46,665 bases of DNA, taken from positions 1-46,665 of the forward strand of contig LRSR01009592.1 of NCBI GenBank assembly GCA_001579985.1, read 5' to 3'. A program made the position numbers and the translations under genes. This document shows positions 1 through 11,223 of the stretch, piece after piece. The notes beneath the pieces were generated by a model that ran no database searches, was not told the origin of the DNA, and saw only the letters and a program-made list of their open reading frames with translations. This DNA is from Hypsibius dujardini. Taxonomy: Eukaryota; Tardigrada; Eutardigrada; Parachela; Hypsibiidae. Each line of letters opens with the position of its first letter. Position 1 is the first letter of the stretch.

Positions 1-3000
1 GAGTACCCTAGCCGGAACAAAGGATGGCAACCCGAAATCGGAAATCTTCAGAACAAATCGGCTGTCAATGAGGCAATTGAAGCTGGAGAGATGACCGTGT
101 GACTTCAAAGGCGATGCATGAATGTAGGTCATCCCCTTTTAGATTTAAATTCGAAATTATTGTCAAAAAGATTCCCGTCAATAGAATAAACGCGAACAAC
201 ATCCGATTTACATTGGATAAATCACGCATAAGGGAGAATTTAAATTCCCAATCCAGGTCGAATGAATCGTCCTTCAACAGCTCATCCAGGCATCCTTTGA
301 GGCACAGCTCGCCAACAACAGCCTCGCATACTCGGTGTTCGGTGAGAAGAATACCGATCACTTTTTGCAATGCATAGAACTCTATCCGTTGAACCTGAAA
401 ACAGTAATACAAAATGATCAAATATAAAAATAAATAACAAAAACAAAGGTAACGAAAACAAACTATCCGAGTGAATATTCAAAATAACTGAAACTACTAA
501 ATTTTATACGTTGTAGACAATGTTTTAATTTGTGTGAAAGGTGAAAACGAAATCTATCCGACGGTTGTTTTCGGAATACTACTAAATTTTTTTAAGGCTC
601 CTATTCATCTTACAGCCATGATCTCCCGGTGAAGGAGATAGCTGTCCCGTGGGCGTGGTTCTGGAATATTTCGCAGCTGGATGCGCGATCCCTGGTAGAT
701 GAACACCTTGCCCTCTAAACTAGCCTTGAGGACGACAGTTGTGTCTGGGTTCGTTGTTTCCGTTTTGTGTAGAGATATTGTTTCCTAAGAATTCCATGTG
801 TTACTAAATATTCATCATGCTAATTAGACGGGCTAGAAATATACTCCGAATTGATCTCCATGTATAGCAATGAGGACATTATTTGTTTCAAATGTGCTGA
901 GTTGATGGTGATAAATTTTCCAGGCTAAGGATCGCTTCTTCTCTTGATCCCTAAATCTGTCAAGCATACGAATGCCAATTAAAAACCGGCAATTCACCGA
1001 TCAACGATATGGGTACACAGACACAGACAGAGCAGAAACACAGACACAGACACAGACACAGACACAGACACAGGCACAAACACAGACACAGACACAGACA
1101 CAGACACAGACACAGACACAGACACAGACACAGACACAGAAACACAGACGCAAACAAAAGAAATTAATTCAAATTAAAACATCTAACCTTTTGAGCACAT
1201 AACCGAAGCTAAAAAGTATGGACAAAACTACTAAGAGCGGCAGGATTATAGCAACTGCGTATTGGCCTTTTGTCAGGCCAAGTTTCGCTCGACATATTGG
1301 ATTTAGCCCATCAAATCCGCAAAACGGTTCGTTCGGCGGTAGGCCTTTTGGCCAATCGTCCGAAATATCGCCCAGAATGTCGACTCGATCGATAACGGGT
1401 GGGAAACCCAGAAAATCCTGAAAAAAATTTGGCATGATCGAATGTCTCAGTCATGGAAATAATGTGCATGAAAATGATCGCTTCCCACGTAGTTCCTCTA
1501 CATGCCTCGAATCTGCCGTCTACACTGTCGAAGCTCCTTATTATGTAGTACCACAGCCGATCGGAGTCGTTGTTGAAACTGACCGGTCCGTTGACGGGAC
1601 TTCTGAAGGTGTAGTTAGTCGTGAAATCCCCGAAATCTCCACCGCTGCTGTAGTTGAGACCGGCTGCCGCCATTTCTTTCACAACGGTCGCGTAGAGTAT
1701 CACGGCATCGTAAAAGTGACTGATTACGGGGTCGACCTTGAGCAGAATTTTGCAGAGATAAATAATCAAAAATATCCTCATCATATATATCAGTTGCATA
1801 TATTTAAGTTGTATACATTTGCATGTATTTTATCTAAACACAGTTACTCAGTATATTTTCAGACGCATACATCTATCTGTATTAACATCCGTCTCATATA
1901 TATACCGGGTGCAGGAAAACTTTTGGCACTACACTAAAATTCCTGAAAGTAACTCTATATGAACTGATAAAAAACATTTATGTTATATTTCGAATAAAGA
2001 CCTATAGGTTTTTAAAAAATTTGCTCGGTTCGACGTTGGAGCAGGAGCAGGTGCTATGCATTGGTTTGTGGCAGCACCTAAAAATTAATCGTGGCCTGGT
2101 TAATGGCAAATTTTGCTATGTTCGCTGACCCAGATCAAAACTGGTTCGCATTTCTCAATGCAAAGCGTGAGCAACAAAAAGTTACAACACGTATGTTATA
2201 GTACATCAATGGGGCTATCCCACGCAAAAAAAAATTAATCTGACGGCAATTTTGGTTTTGAGAAAAGCGAAAACTTCGCAGGGTCAAGTTCAACCACTTT
2301 TTGAAATCGTGCATCTCTAATGTTCAATCAAAAATGAAGATCCAAAATGCTATAAAAAACTTTATTGTTTTAGTAAAAAATGGGGCTGCGATAATTGAGC
2401 TCTTTAGTGTGATTGAAATTATCCGAATCGCATAATAACTGAGACAGTTATTAGCGTGGACCCGTACACCACTTTTGAGTTTGAAAATGTTTATTTTTTT
2501 TGAAAGATGGGTTTTGATGGGTCTCCCTCAATTTAGTGGTGCATGATTAATTGAATATTTCTGATTTTTCTCTTGTACAATACACTGACATAGATCTATA
2601 GCTTGTCGTTAATTGGTTTTTAGATTCGTTTTAAATTTGAGGGAGATATAATACGGTCCATGGGACAAACTATAACAATGCTGGTTCTTGGGTTTTCCGA
2701 AACAACTTCTGATTCAACAACCTGAATCTGGATTTTAAAAGTGATTCGGATAGCCATCAAAGTGGCTTTCCAGAGCAGAAAATATTTTGTCAATAGCACA
2801 CACACAGTTCAGGCGAGGGCTTGCGAAGGCGAATGCCAAAAGCATTCCCCCATCCGGTATGTCTGTATATTTAATGTTAAAATTTCTTTATTTGGATAAT
2901 ATATACATATATATTATGTAGATAAGCAAATTTTAGAATAAGCAGTAGTTAATGGAAGCCCGCTCGCTGTTGCTGAGTAGACACTTACCAGTTCAGCATG

Positions 3001-4726
3001 ACCAAGTGAATAATTGTATTTCTTTTTGGAGATTGATTTTACAGACTGCCAGAAATTGGTGATCTCTGCCGTAGGGAGTGGTTGTAGGCAAAGTACTTGC
3101 AGTGGCCGGAAAGCTTTCCGAACTAGTTCGTCATTTGAGTCATTGTACTTCCAGGTGTAACGACCCCAGACGGCACTATAATATAGTTCTATCGTGATGA
3201 ATATCTGGAAACAATGTTGTTACTAATGAATCCTTGGTAGCAAGGAATTAAATGACTGAATTACATAATCTCCGGATGTCATGCCGAGTTTGTGGGCAGA
3301 AATCTAGGAAGTACAAAGTATACACAGTCCCTGTTATTGAGAAATTTTGAACTAATACACAACCTGGCATGTGTCTGTGTTTGTGTCTGTGTCTGTGTCT
3401 GTGTTTGTGTCTGTGTCTGTGTCTGTGTTTGTATCTGCGTTTGCGTCGACTGCATAAGGCGCATTTACAAAAATTACCATGAAAATCCGAACAACGTCTG
3501 CATTGGCAGTGATAATAACAACTAAAAAGAAAACGAATAAAAAATGAGTTGTTGTCTATACCGTCGAGTTGTTTTGCTAGTTACGAACGTACCACGGCTT
3601 CGTTTCCTAACATCCAACAGCAGCCGTTGCGTTTTGTTAGTAGACCAGTTATCTGACGAATTGAAGACCATGAATTTCGAATTAATATAGAGCTTCCAGT
3701 AGCGCCTCTGGATGGAACTGGTCACCACCATGCTGAGTTCTCGATAGAATTCGGATGCACGGTCTTGCAGGAAATAGGGAGTTGTGTAGTTTGCAAAGGC
3801 CATGAAGCGACTTAACACGTCGCCGATAGTTGTGAAAGTAATGGAAATCCTAGTCAGCTTGTCATAATCCGCGATAGAGTCCATTGCTCCAAGACCTACA
3901 TTTTCACTTGGTCTTTCAGAACAAATTGCGAAACGGCTAGTTAAAGACAAACAAACAGACAAACAAACAGACAGACAGAAAGACAAACAGGCAGGCAGGC
4001 AGGCAAACAGGCAGACAGACAGACAAACGGATGGACAGACAGACGGATGGACAGAGAGACAGATGGATTGCATCTATACCGGCTGCAGGGCACCCGATAA
4101 TTGGTGTATCGTAATAATCTGCGTAGTCATAGAGCGCCTCGGCCGAGGATCCGCAGCCTATATTTTAAATAACACTTTTTAGTCCTCTTTTATCGAAGAT
4201 AAAGGGCGCAAAACGCTGCTCCGGATATCCCGTATTAACTGACGAAATTAGCTCTTAAGCCATTGCGCATGCGAATGAAACGCGGCTTGCGTGCGAGTAA
4301 AACCCATAAAAAATAGCCGTCCAATGATCCCCAAGGGCCAAGAGGATCATTATACGGTAGCTGAAACGAACCTGGCCCGATGTAAACATCGCAGATGAGA
4401 CCTTGATCGCGCACCTCCATGGCGTACCCGATGATCTGCGACTTGGGCAGACACTCGCTACCGATGTCGACGTAGTGGCTGGTCAATGTCATGTTGTGCG
4501 TCGCGTTGACGGGCATGAGGAAGAAGTTGGCGTAGTGCAGGGCGAGGTCGAGGGCCGCCACGCTACGGTCGTAGTTGTAGATCACTTTCAAGCCGGTATT
4601 TCGTTCGATCATCAGGCAAATTCGGAGGGTAAGGTACTTAACTCCCGAATTTCCAGATGGGATTGAACTGACGGCTGGAATAGGCTGAATCGTGAAAATG
4701 ATAATTAAACCAGACAGAAACAACAT
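1..4726 (-). CDS. Receptor-type (natriuretic-peptide-receptor-like) guanylyl cyclase, 5' part
   Basis: Single-pass receptor that in this family makes cGMP when ligand binds outside. Exons on the minus strand: 4726-4372, 4157-4080, 3895-3593, 3521-3478, 3303-3265, 3204-2989, 1736-1506, 1417-1188, 956-845, 784-614, 394-212, 135 to beyond the left edge. They join in frame (2097 nt, 699 codons). ATG 4726 opens a signal peptide ([14 protein letters not shown]). The ligand-binding domain shows [33 protein letters not shown] and [16 protein letters not shown]. The membrane-proximal motif [14 protein letters not shown] precedes a membrane helix at about residues 475-494. The kinase-homology domain then begins; [10 protein letters not shown] replaces the catalytic HRD loop, as is usual for this pseudokinase. 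The cyclase domain is outside the window. Several N-glycosylation sequons are present. The 1505/1418 intron seems to start with GC. The family call is firm; ligand and subtype cannot be told. Confidence 0.88.
1016..1148. repeat. ACACAG hexanucleotide microsatellite
   Basis: About 130 nt of near-perfect ACAGAC/ACACAG repeat inside the receptor cyclase intron between exons 1417-1188 and 956-845. It reads CTGTGT on the transcribed strand. Long reading frames over it are artefacts. Confidence 0.95.
1737..2988 (-). other. Long intron of the receptor cyclase gene, no exon seen
   Basis: This 1252-nt intron is several times longer than its neighbours (39-390 nt). The flanking exons join in phase 0 and leave no gap against the expected ligand-binding domain, so no exon is missing. 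It contains a short inverted pair (ctccctcaattta near 2522-2534 and taaatttgagggag near 2632-2645) that might mark a small insertion, and scattered A/T runs. No other structure was recognised. Confidence 0.6.
3367..3444. repeat. TGTGTC/TGTGTT microsatellite
   Basis: Hexanucleotide tract in the 174-nt receptor cyclase intron between two very small exons (44 and 39 nt). It makes up nearly half of that intron. Confidence 0.93.
3945..4065. repeat. ACAG/CAAA tetranucleotide microsatellite
   Basis: Imperfect GACA, CAAA and GGCA tetranucleotides in a receptor cyclase intron, directly upstream (in transcription) of exon 3895-3593. It reads CTGT/TTTG in the transcript, next to the splice acceptor region. 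Confidence 0.92.
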
Positions 4727-5395
4727 TTTTTCAAGTAGTTGTGAAATAAAAGTTTGCGACGTCCGCCAAACAAAAAAAGCATCAGCTTTCATCCAGATAA
4801 GTATCCTTAATAACGACTTCAACGAAAATATAGTTGATATTAATGTGTTGTAATATCTGTCTAAAAAACTTGAGTAGCATGAAGGTCTTATTAAATTACA
4901 TATATACAAATAGACAAAAAAAAAGAAGATTTCTGTATTTGTTGGCTGAAATATTCGGGTAAAAAAAGGCTCAAATAGTGATCGTATTATTACTAGAAAA
5001 ATGATTGAGGTAGAAGTGTTAGACGCAATTCTTGCGTGTATATAGTGTTGACTGAAAGCAACCCCTTTCCGTGCGTGGGGAAATGGACAAACACACCCAA
5101 ATTCGTCCAATGAGGGCTCTAATCGGCTTTGTCTCCTAGTCCAGGGAGACGTGACGCGTACGATCTTCTGTCTGGATGAAGAGGTCTTCAGCACCGGATA
5201 TTACCAATAGGATCAGGTGAGTGTCCCATTGCAAGTTTATTTTTCTGTTTACCGTTTATATCGGTGTTGCATTGTATAGTGAGGGTCTGCGATGTAACGT
5301 GGGATGCGAGGGTTAAGTCCAACGCACGTGATGACCTGATTTACTGTACAGTAACAGGTAGGCAGGCAGGCAGACGGGCAGGCAGGTAGGCAGGT

Positions 5396-5458
<63 letters not shown>

Positions 5459-5768
5459 TAAGCAGGTAGGCACGCAGACAGGCAGACAAAGCATGGAGCC
5501 CGCCTGAACTTGATGCGCCATCTGCTGTATCGTACAAAGCGGCTAATAAGACCACCAGTGACACAGTACAGTGTGTGAACCACATTCCACATTCCACATT
5601 CCAATTCCAGCAAATTTGGAATTTCCACATAACAAAATTGATTTGATTGAATGATTAAGTGAATTGCTTCTTTCGAATCCAGGCCTTTTTTCCTTCGACA
5701 TTTTATTTTGATAGTCATCGGACGGTTTGAAATTACCTGGGAATTTTCTTACTACTTTGTAGCCAAAA
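4727..5768. other. Divergent intergenic region between receptor cyclase and CRAT
   Basis: About 1 kb separates the two start codons, which point away from each other, so both promoters should lie here. The minus-strand frame of the cyclase stays open upstream of ATG 4726 to about 5194, but that peptide is not signal-like and is probably 5' UTR. A CAGG microsatellite and a short CCACATT tandem (5582-5610) fall in the middle. No clear TATA box was assigned. Confidence 0.6.
5356..5490. repeat. CAGG tetranucleotide microsatellite
   Basis: A run of GGCA units, perfect for about 70 nt and degraded at both ends, in the divergent intergenic region. All three minus-strand frames stay open across it and give Leu-Pro-Ala-Cys peptides with no family resemblance. 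Confidence 0.95.
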
Positions 5769-8700
5769 ATGATGCGGTGAGGCTGAATAATGTGATTATC
5801 GGCACTTACAAAATGTTATTTCCAACGAGAAATATGTTCTAAATTTCCGGCCAGTTAAATCATTGATTCTTGCGGTTGATTGGTTGATTTGCTTGCAGGA
5901 GTTGTCAGAAACTCTCGGAACTGCTGATAGGTTCCCTCTCCACGCTTCCTCGCCACACTTTAGGGTTTTCTGTCGGCCAAAGATGTCTCCAGAACAGAGC
6001 CTTCACCGAACCCAAGAAAAACGTCGATCCGAAGCAGCAACAGCAACGGGAGCCGCATCAGTCACTGCGACCGAATCCTTATTCTTATCCCCTTCCCTCC
6101 CTGCCCGTTCCACCGCTAGGACAGACGCTGGCAAAATATTTTGACAGCCTAAAACCTTTCTTGTCCGACGGCGAATTGAAGCACACCAAGAAGGTGCGCA
6201 TATTCTTCTAGTTTTTAATTTTGTCCATCTGCTAGATCGATCAATCGATCAATCAAGCGAGAGGATGTGCATTGATTATCTGTCATTGATTATTGATTGG
6301 CTAAAAAGGCTCAGTAAGCTGTAAATCAACAATCAAGCGATAGTTATATGCGTAAGTACATGCGCTGATTGTTGATTGGTTGAAAATGAACTATCGGCTG
6401 CAAATCAACAATCAAGCGATATGCTCCAGTTCTGTACTTAACTGCATGAGCTGATTGTTGATTGATGGAAATTCAGACATTCATGCAGATCAATCAATCA
6501 AGCGATGGGATATATGTAGCATTATACGTTTTTTTCCTTACTTCCTTTATTTTTCGGTTGTCTTTTGCAGTTACTGGAGGAATTTGAGAAACCGGGAGGC
6601 GAAGGCGAGAAACTGCAAGGGCTTTTGGAGCAGCGAGCCAAGTTGCATGAAAACTGGGCAAGTCCCAATAACGTATTTGTTGAACATTATTTTTAAATTT
6701 GATTTTTAATGTTTTTTTAAAAATGTTTTTTTAAATGTTTTTTTTAAAATATTAATTTAAAATATTATTTAAAATATTAATTTTGAATAGTATTCCTTAA
6801 TGATTTAATTTATTTAATTTAATTTAATCATTGCATTTATTTTTTTTAATTAATGCAAGTTGTTTCTTAACTTTTTAACGAATTACTTTGCCAGTCGTTT
6901 TGCCTATTTAAATTATTTCTTTCGTAAATTCTCAGTCGAACTTTTTTCTCACAGGTTTTTTATCAGATTTGATCAAGTTTTTTGGAAATTAGTTATTATT
7001 AGTCATTTCAATAATCTGTGGTATTTTCGCAACACACTTTTATTAGTGGCATTTTAATTTTTTGTTAATATCAAGTGATTGAAAAGTCATTTCGTTTTGA
7101 TTGCCGTTCTCTCATAAAACATTATGTTTGTTAGTTGGAAGAATGGTGGCTCCAAAAGGGATATCTGGAGTACCGTTCGCCCCTTCCGGTCAACGTCAGT
7201 CCCGGAATCGTCTTTCCCCACCAGTCTTACACTAACATCGAAGGTCAACTGCGCACCGCCGCTGCGTTCGTCACTCACATCATGGAATTTCGGGAGCTCA
7301 TCAACTCGGGCCAGCTAGAACCGGACTCGATGAAAGGGAAGCCGTTGTGCATGTCGCAGTACCTGAAAATTTTCGGGAGCTATCGTGTGCCTGGAAACAC
7401 ACACGATGAAATCATAGTTGGCGGGGAGAAGGAAGACCCGCCCTTCATCGTTGTGATGCACAGGAACGTGGTAAGGCCTTATATGTCTGCCTGTCTATTT
7501 GTCTGCCTGTCTGTCAGTAGACCTGTCTGTCTGTCTGTCTGTCTGTAGACCTGTCTGTCTGTCTGTCTGTCTGCCTGCCTGTCTGTCTGTCTGTCTGTTT
7601 GCCTGTCTGTCTGTCTGTTTGCCTGCCTGTCTGTCTGTCTGTTTGCCTACCTGTGTGTCTGTCTGTTAGTAGACCTATTTGTCTGTCTGCCTCTCTCTAG
7701 GTCTGTTTGTCGGTCTGCATGTTTGTTTGTCTGTCTGTGTCTGCCTGTCTGTCAATGGTATTCATCTCGCTTAAAGCGTTCGTCGTTTTTCGGCAGTTAT
7801 TTCAAGTGCCAGTCCAGCATGAATCAGGCGAGGCCCTCAGTCAACACGAACTCTTCCAGCAGCTGCTGAGTGTTGTGACCCAAGCCACCGCTCATCCCAC
7901 CGTTCCGGTGGGAGTCCTCACGTCGCAAGACCGCACTACCTGGGCGCGCACACATAAGGCCCTCGCGATGAAGTGCAAGATGAATCGCCACCATCTGGAG
8001 TTGGTGCAGAAAAGCCTGTTTGTGCTTTGCCTGGACTCGCCAAACGAAGCGCTTAACAGTGGAAAGAAGAAAAGCCAGCTAACTAATTCGGGTCGACAAG
8101 TGATGCATGGAGACGGCTCGAATGCCAACAGCGGGAATCGCTGGTTCGATAAGACGCTTCAGGTTGGTCGCTCAGTCTGTTTGCCTGCCTGTCTATCTGC
8201 AGGTCTGTGTGCGTGTCTGTTTGTCTGTTTGTCTCTCTATCTGTCTCTCTATCTGACTCTATCTGACTCTTTGTCTCTCTCTCTCTGTTTCTCTCACTCT
8301 CTCTCTCTCTCTCTCGGTCTCTCTGTCTCTCCACGTGTCTGCTCGTCTGCCAGTCCTCCTCTCTGTCAGTATGTGTGTCTGTTTCTAGTTGTCTGTGTGC
8401 CTTTCTACCTGCCTCTTTGCATGTCTGGTCTGGACGTTTTTCTAACGGCCTGCTTTATGTCTATTCTGTTTCAGTACTTTTTCTGTACTCTTTTGTCTGT
8501 ATCTATCCTTATTGGTCTGTATGTACTTCACTGTCCTCTTGCCTCACCGTTCTGATTTGTTTGTAGCTGATTGTCGGAGCGGATGGGGTGTGTGGATGGA
8601 ATTACGAGCACACGCTGATCGAAGGTCCGCCGTTGTTTCGAATGATGGAGTATATTGTGAAGCAGACCGGCGCTGGGAGTGGCCATCAAAACAGTCATAC

Positions 8701-10437
8701 GTCAGCCAGTGGGAACAACATTGCTAAGCACGCGACGGAAGTGAGAGCCAAGCATATGCCGTTTGAGCTGGATACTCCCTTGGTAGAGCTTATCGACTCT
8801 GCTAAAGATCAGATGGACATGTGAGTTATCTTTCTCTTTGTACGATTGCCTATCTGTGCATCTGTGCATAACGTGATCGCTTTTCTTCATGCCTCCGTAC
8901 CACTTTTTCTGTCTGTCTGTCTGTCTGTCTGTCTTTCTCTCTGTCTGTTTGTCGTTGCCTTCCTGCTGCCATTTTGTTTGTCTGTCTGTCTGTCTGTATG
9001 TTTGTCTGTTTGCTTTTCTGCCTGCTTATCGATATGTCGGTCAGTCTGTCTGTGAAATTATTGGCTTTTTATTGCAGGTTAGTGAAAGACGTCGATCTAG
9101 AGGTGATGGACTTTGATTCATACGGCAAGGATTTTATCAAAAGTAGAAAGCTTAGTCCAGACAGTTACTTCCAGATGGCCATTCAACTAGCGTTTTACCG
9201 GTAAAAGACTTGTTTGAATGTGCTAATAGACTAAGCTCAAATTTTTACTTCTTTCTCGAATGAATTTTTCCGTAGACTATATAATCAAGTGCCGCCGACC
9301 TATGAAAGCGCATCAGCTCGACAGTTCCTACGGGGAAGGACGGAGACAATTCGTTCGGCCAGCGAGGAGTCTGCCAACTTTGTCGAGGCTCTGGTGGCCA
9401 AAGCCGGTGCTGCGACAGTCAAGAAATTGCTGACTGAGGCTGTGAAAGCGCACAAGGCATATGGGGCTGATGTAGGTTGCGACGGATGACTCTCTGCCTT
9501 TCTCTCTGTCTATTTGTCTATCTGTCCGCCTGTCTGTCTACCTGATTGTCTGTCTAATTGTCTGTCTCGCTGTCTGTCTGTCTGCCTGCCTGTCTGTCTG
9601 CCTGCTTGCCTGTCTGTCGCACTGTCTGCTTTTCGGTCTGTCACTCAGTTTGCTTATCTGCCTACATGTCTACCTGCCTTTTTCTAATGTTTGTTCGTCC
9701 GCTTCTCTGCTCCCTTTGCCCCAATATAACTTCCTTCAGGCTTCCAATGGGAATGGAGTCGATCGGCATCTCCTGGGACTGAAACTCACGGCAGTGGAGC
9801 ACGGCATGAACATTCCGGCCTTCTTGATGGACGTCGGTTATACCACTAGTACACATTGGAAGTTATCCACCAGCCAAGTAAGGCAGTTCTATGGCGTAGC
9901 TTGTTGACTTGCTACACACATGGCCACAATTTGGGTGGCAGAGTTCGAGCCATCAGCGGGGTCTGAGTTTGAGCCACTCTTGGCTAGAACTTGCCACTGC
10001 TTTCTCCTCAATCTTTGATTTAATGGCGGGCCCAGCGGAAAAATGAGATTGAGCAAGCTGCTCTAAATTCCGCCAAAATAAACAAGTTCAATCAATCGAT
10101 CAATTGAGTAACGGCTGCATGGTCAGCTGTGGCCAAGAGCGCGTGCGCGCAGGGATCTTAGTTCGGCTCGAACTCGGACCACCCTTTTTGGCTTAAAGTC
10201 TGCCACCCAGAATTTGTGGCCATGTGTGTATTTAAACTGTAGGGAAATTCGGATTTGATGGCGTTCATGTGCTACGGGCCGGCGGTCGCCGACGGCTACG
10301 GCTGCTGCTACAACCCCATGAAGGACCGCATCATCGCCGGCATCTCTTCCACCCGCTCGTATGCTGCGACAAATTCGCGGCGGTTTGCCGAAACCGTGGC
10401 GGACAGTTTGATAGACATGAGGAAGATTTTGGAGTGA
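5769..10437 (+). CDS. CRAT: Carnitine O-acetyltransferase
   Basis: Transfers acetyl groups between CoA and carnitine, buffering acetyl-CoA in mitochondria and peroxisomes. Exons: 5769-5776 (tentative), 5899-6193, 6571-6657, 7135-7470, 7797-8162, 8567-8820, 9078-9200, 9276-9471, 9740-9877, 10243-10437; 1998 nt, 665 residues (human CRAT about 626). All junctions keep frame. Family marks in order: SLPVPPLGQTLAKYF, ENWLEEWW, GKPLCMSQY, GDGSNANSGNRWFDKTLQ, the catalytic-His block WNYEHTLIEGPP, YESASARQF, the LSTSQ motif and YGPAVADGYGCCYNPM near the C terminus. The first coding exon would be ATGATGCG followed by a phase-2 donor. It gives an N terminus rich in Arg, Ser and Leu and poor in acidic residues, which fits a mitochondrial presequence. 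The intron after exon 6571-6657 begins GCAAGT. Another short-chain carnitine acyltransferase is possible; acetyl is the best fit. Confidence 0.9.
6236..6510. repeat. Intronic tandem and inverted repeats around ATCAACAATCAAGCGAT
   Basis: The CRAT intron after exon 5899-6193 holds about three imperfect copies, roughly 90 nt apart, of a block with CAATCAAGCGAT. Each is followed by a reverse-complement partner such as CTGATTGTTGATTG, so the RNA could fold into repeated hairpins. No coding potential. Confidence 0.75.
7483..7755. repeat. CTGT microsatellite in CRAT intron
   Basis: CTGT/CTGC/TTTG tetranucleotides begin about 12 nt after the donor at 7471 and fill most of the intron up to exon 7797. 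Confidence 0.94.
8165..8420. repeat. CTGT and CTCT microsatellite in CRAT intron
   Basis: Begins within a few bases of the donor at 8163. It changes from CTGT to a CTCTCT-rich run around 8225-8330 and then decays. Confidence 0.92.
8908..9055. repeat. CTGT microsatellite in CRAT intron
   Basis: Tetranucleotide tract in the intron 8821-9077, just upstream of the acceptor for exon 9078-9200. Confidence 0.93.
9495..9665. repeat. CTGT/CTGC microsatellite in CRAT intron
   Basis: Imperfect tetranucleotides fill the intron 9472-9739, with the same strand polarity as the three preceding CRAT introns. Confidence 0.93.
9915..10228. mobile_element. Non-autonomous TIR element, copy 1 (MITE-like)
   Basis: This 314-nt insertion occupies most of the last CRAT intron. 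Its ends are inverted repeats: CACACATGGCCACAA on the left and TTGTGGCCATGTGTG on the right. The inner parts also match (TTTGGGTGGCAGA with TCTGCCACCC). It is flanked by TA on both sides (9913-9914 and 10229-10230), which looks like a TA target duplication as in Tc1/mariner-type elements. No coding capacity. A related copy lies at 18251-18669. Confidence 0.85.
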
Positions 10438-11141
10438 GCAGCGAAATGTTGTGTTAGAAGATTTCTCTTTTCGCTATAGTTCATTTTTGTATTTGTATTT
10501 TTTTTTCATTTGTACATTGATTCATTTGAACGTGTGGAAATCATCTGGCGGCGACTTCATTTCGGAGTGGTCGCTTTAAAATGTTAAACTTACTCGTTTC
10601 TACCGGGTTCGGGAATGCTTTGAGACAAATTGTACTACGTCCATAGGCACAGAATGTTAAAGGAAAATGTAAACCCAAGTTTCTTTTAACGTTCGACGCA
10701 CGGTACACAGCCCCGAGTCAAAGTGCCTAATTCGGTCAGCGAAAGGTTTTTGCCATGTGTGTAGGTAGGTCCTAAAGCTCGTCGCGGCCTTGCTGTGTAA
10801 TATTTTGTGGACTTCGGTAGAAATTGCCCGTGGCCCGGCGCAGGAAGAAATATTATTTATTCGCGTGAAACTCCAACAAACCGATTTTGCACACCATGTT
10901 TCCTCTTATAAAAGTGGATGAAAGAGCACATTCTACATATTAAGTTTTTAGGAGACTAAAACTAAAATATATGGTTACCGAAAGAATTAGAGCCTTTTTT
11001 GCCAACTCTAGGTAAACAAAATAGTAGATAATAGTAAGACGAAGACAGATACAGACACAAACACAAAAACATACATACACAAACACGCCGACACAGACAC
11101 AGGCACAGATACAGATAAAGACATACACAGATACAGACAGA

Positions 11142-11223
<82 letters not shown>

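Noticed and set aside
960-1202. Overlapping ORFs of Cys-Leu and Thr-Gln repeats
   Set aside because: Both come from reading the ACACAG microsatellite; similar artefacts occur at 3279-3525, 5249-5718, 10940-11276, 14387-14617, 19537-19857, 26629-27105, 29007-29377 and elsewhere.
2620-2805. Minus-strand ORF in the receptor cyclase intron that faintly resembles a ligand-binding strand
   Set aside because: It lies downstream of the exon that should follow it, has no usable donor, and the real equivalent is the exon 3521-3478.
6713-7134. Open frames in the AT-rich CRAT intron
   Set aside because: Phe/Leu/Asn-rich translation of AT-rich DNA inside a frame-proven intron.
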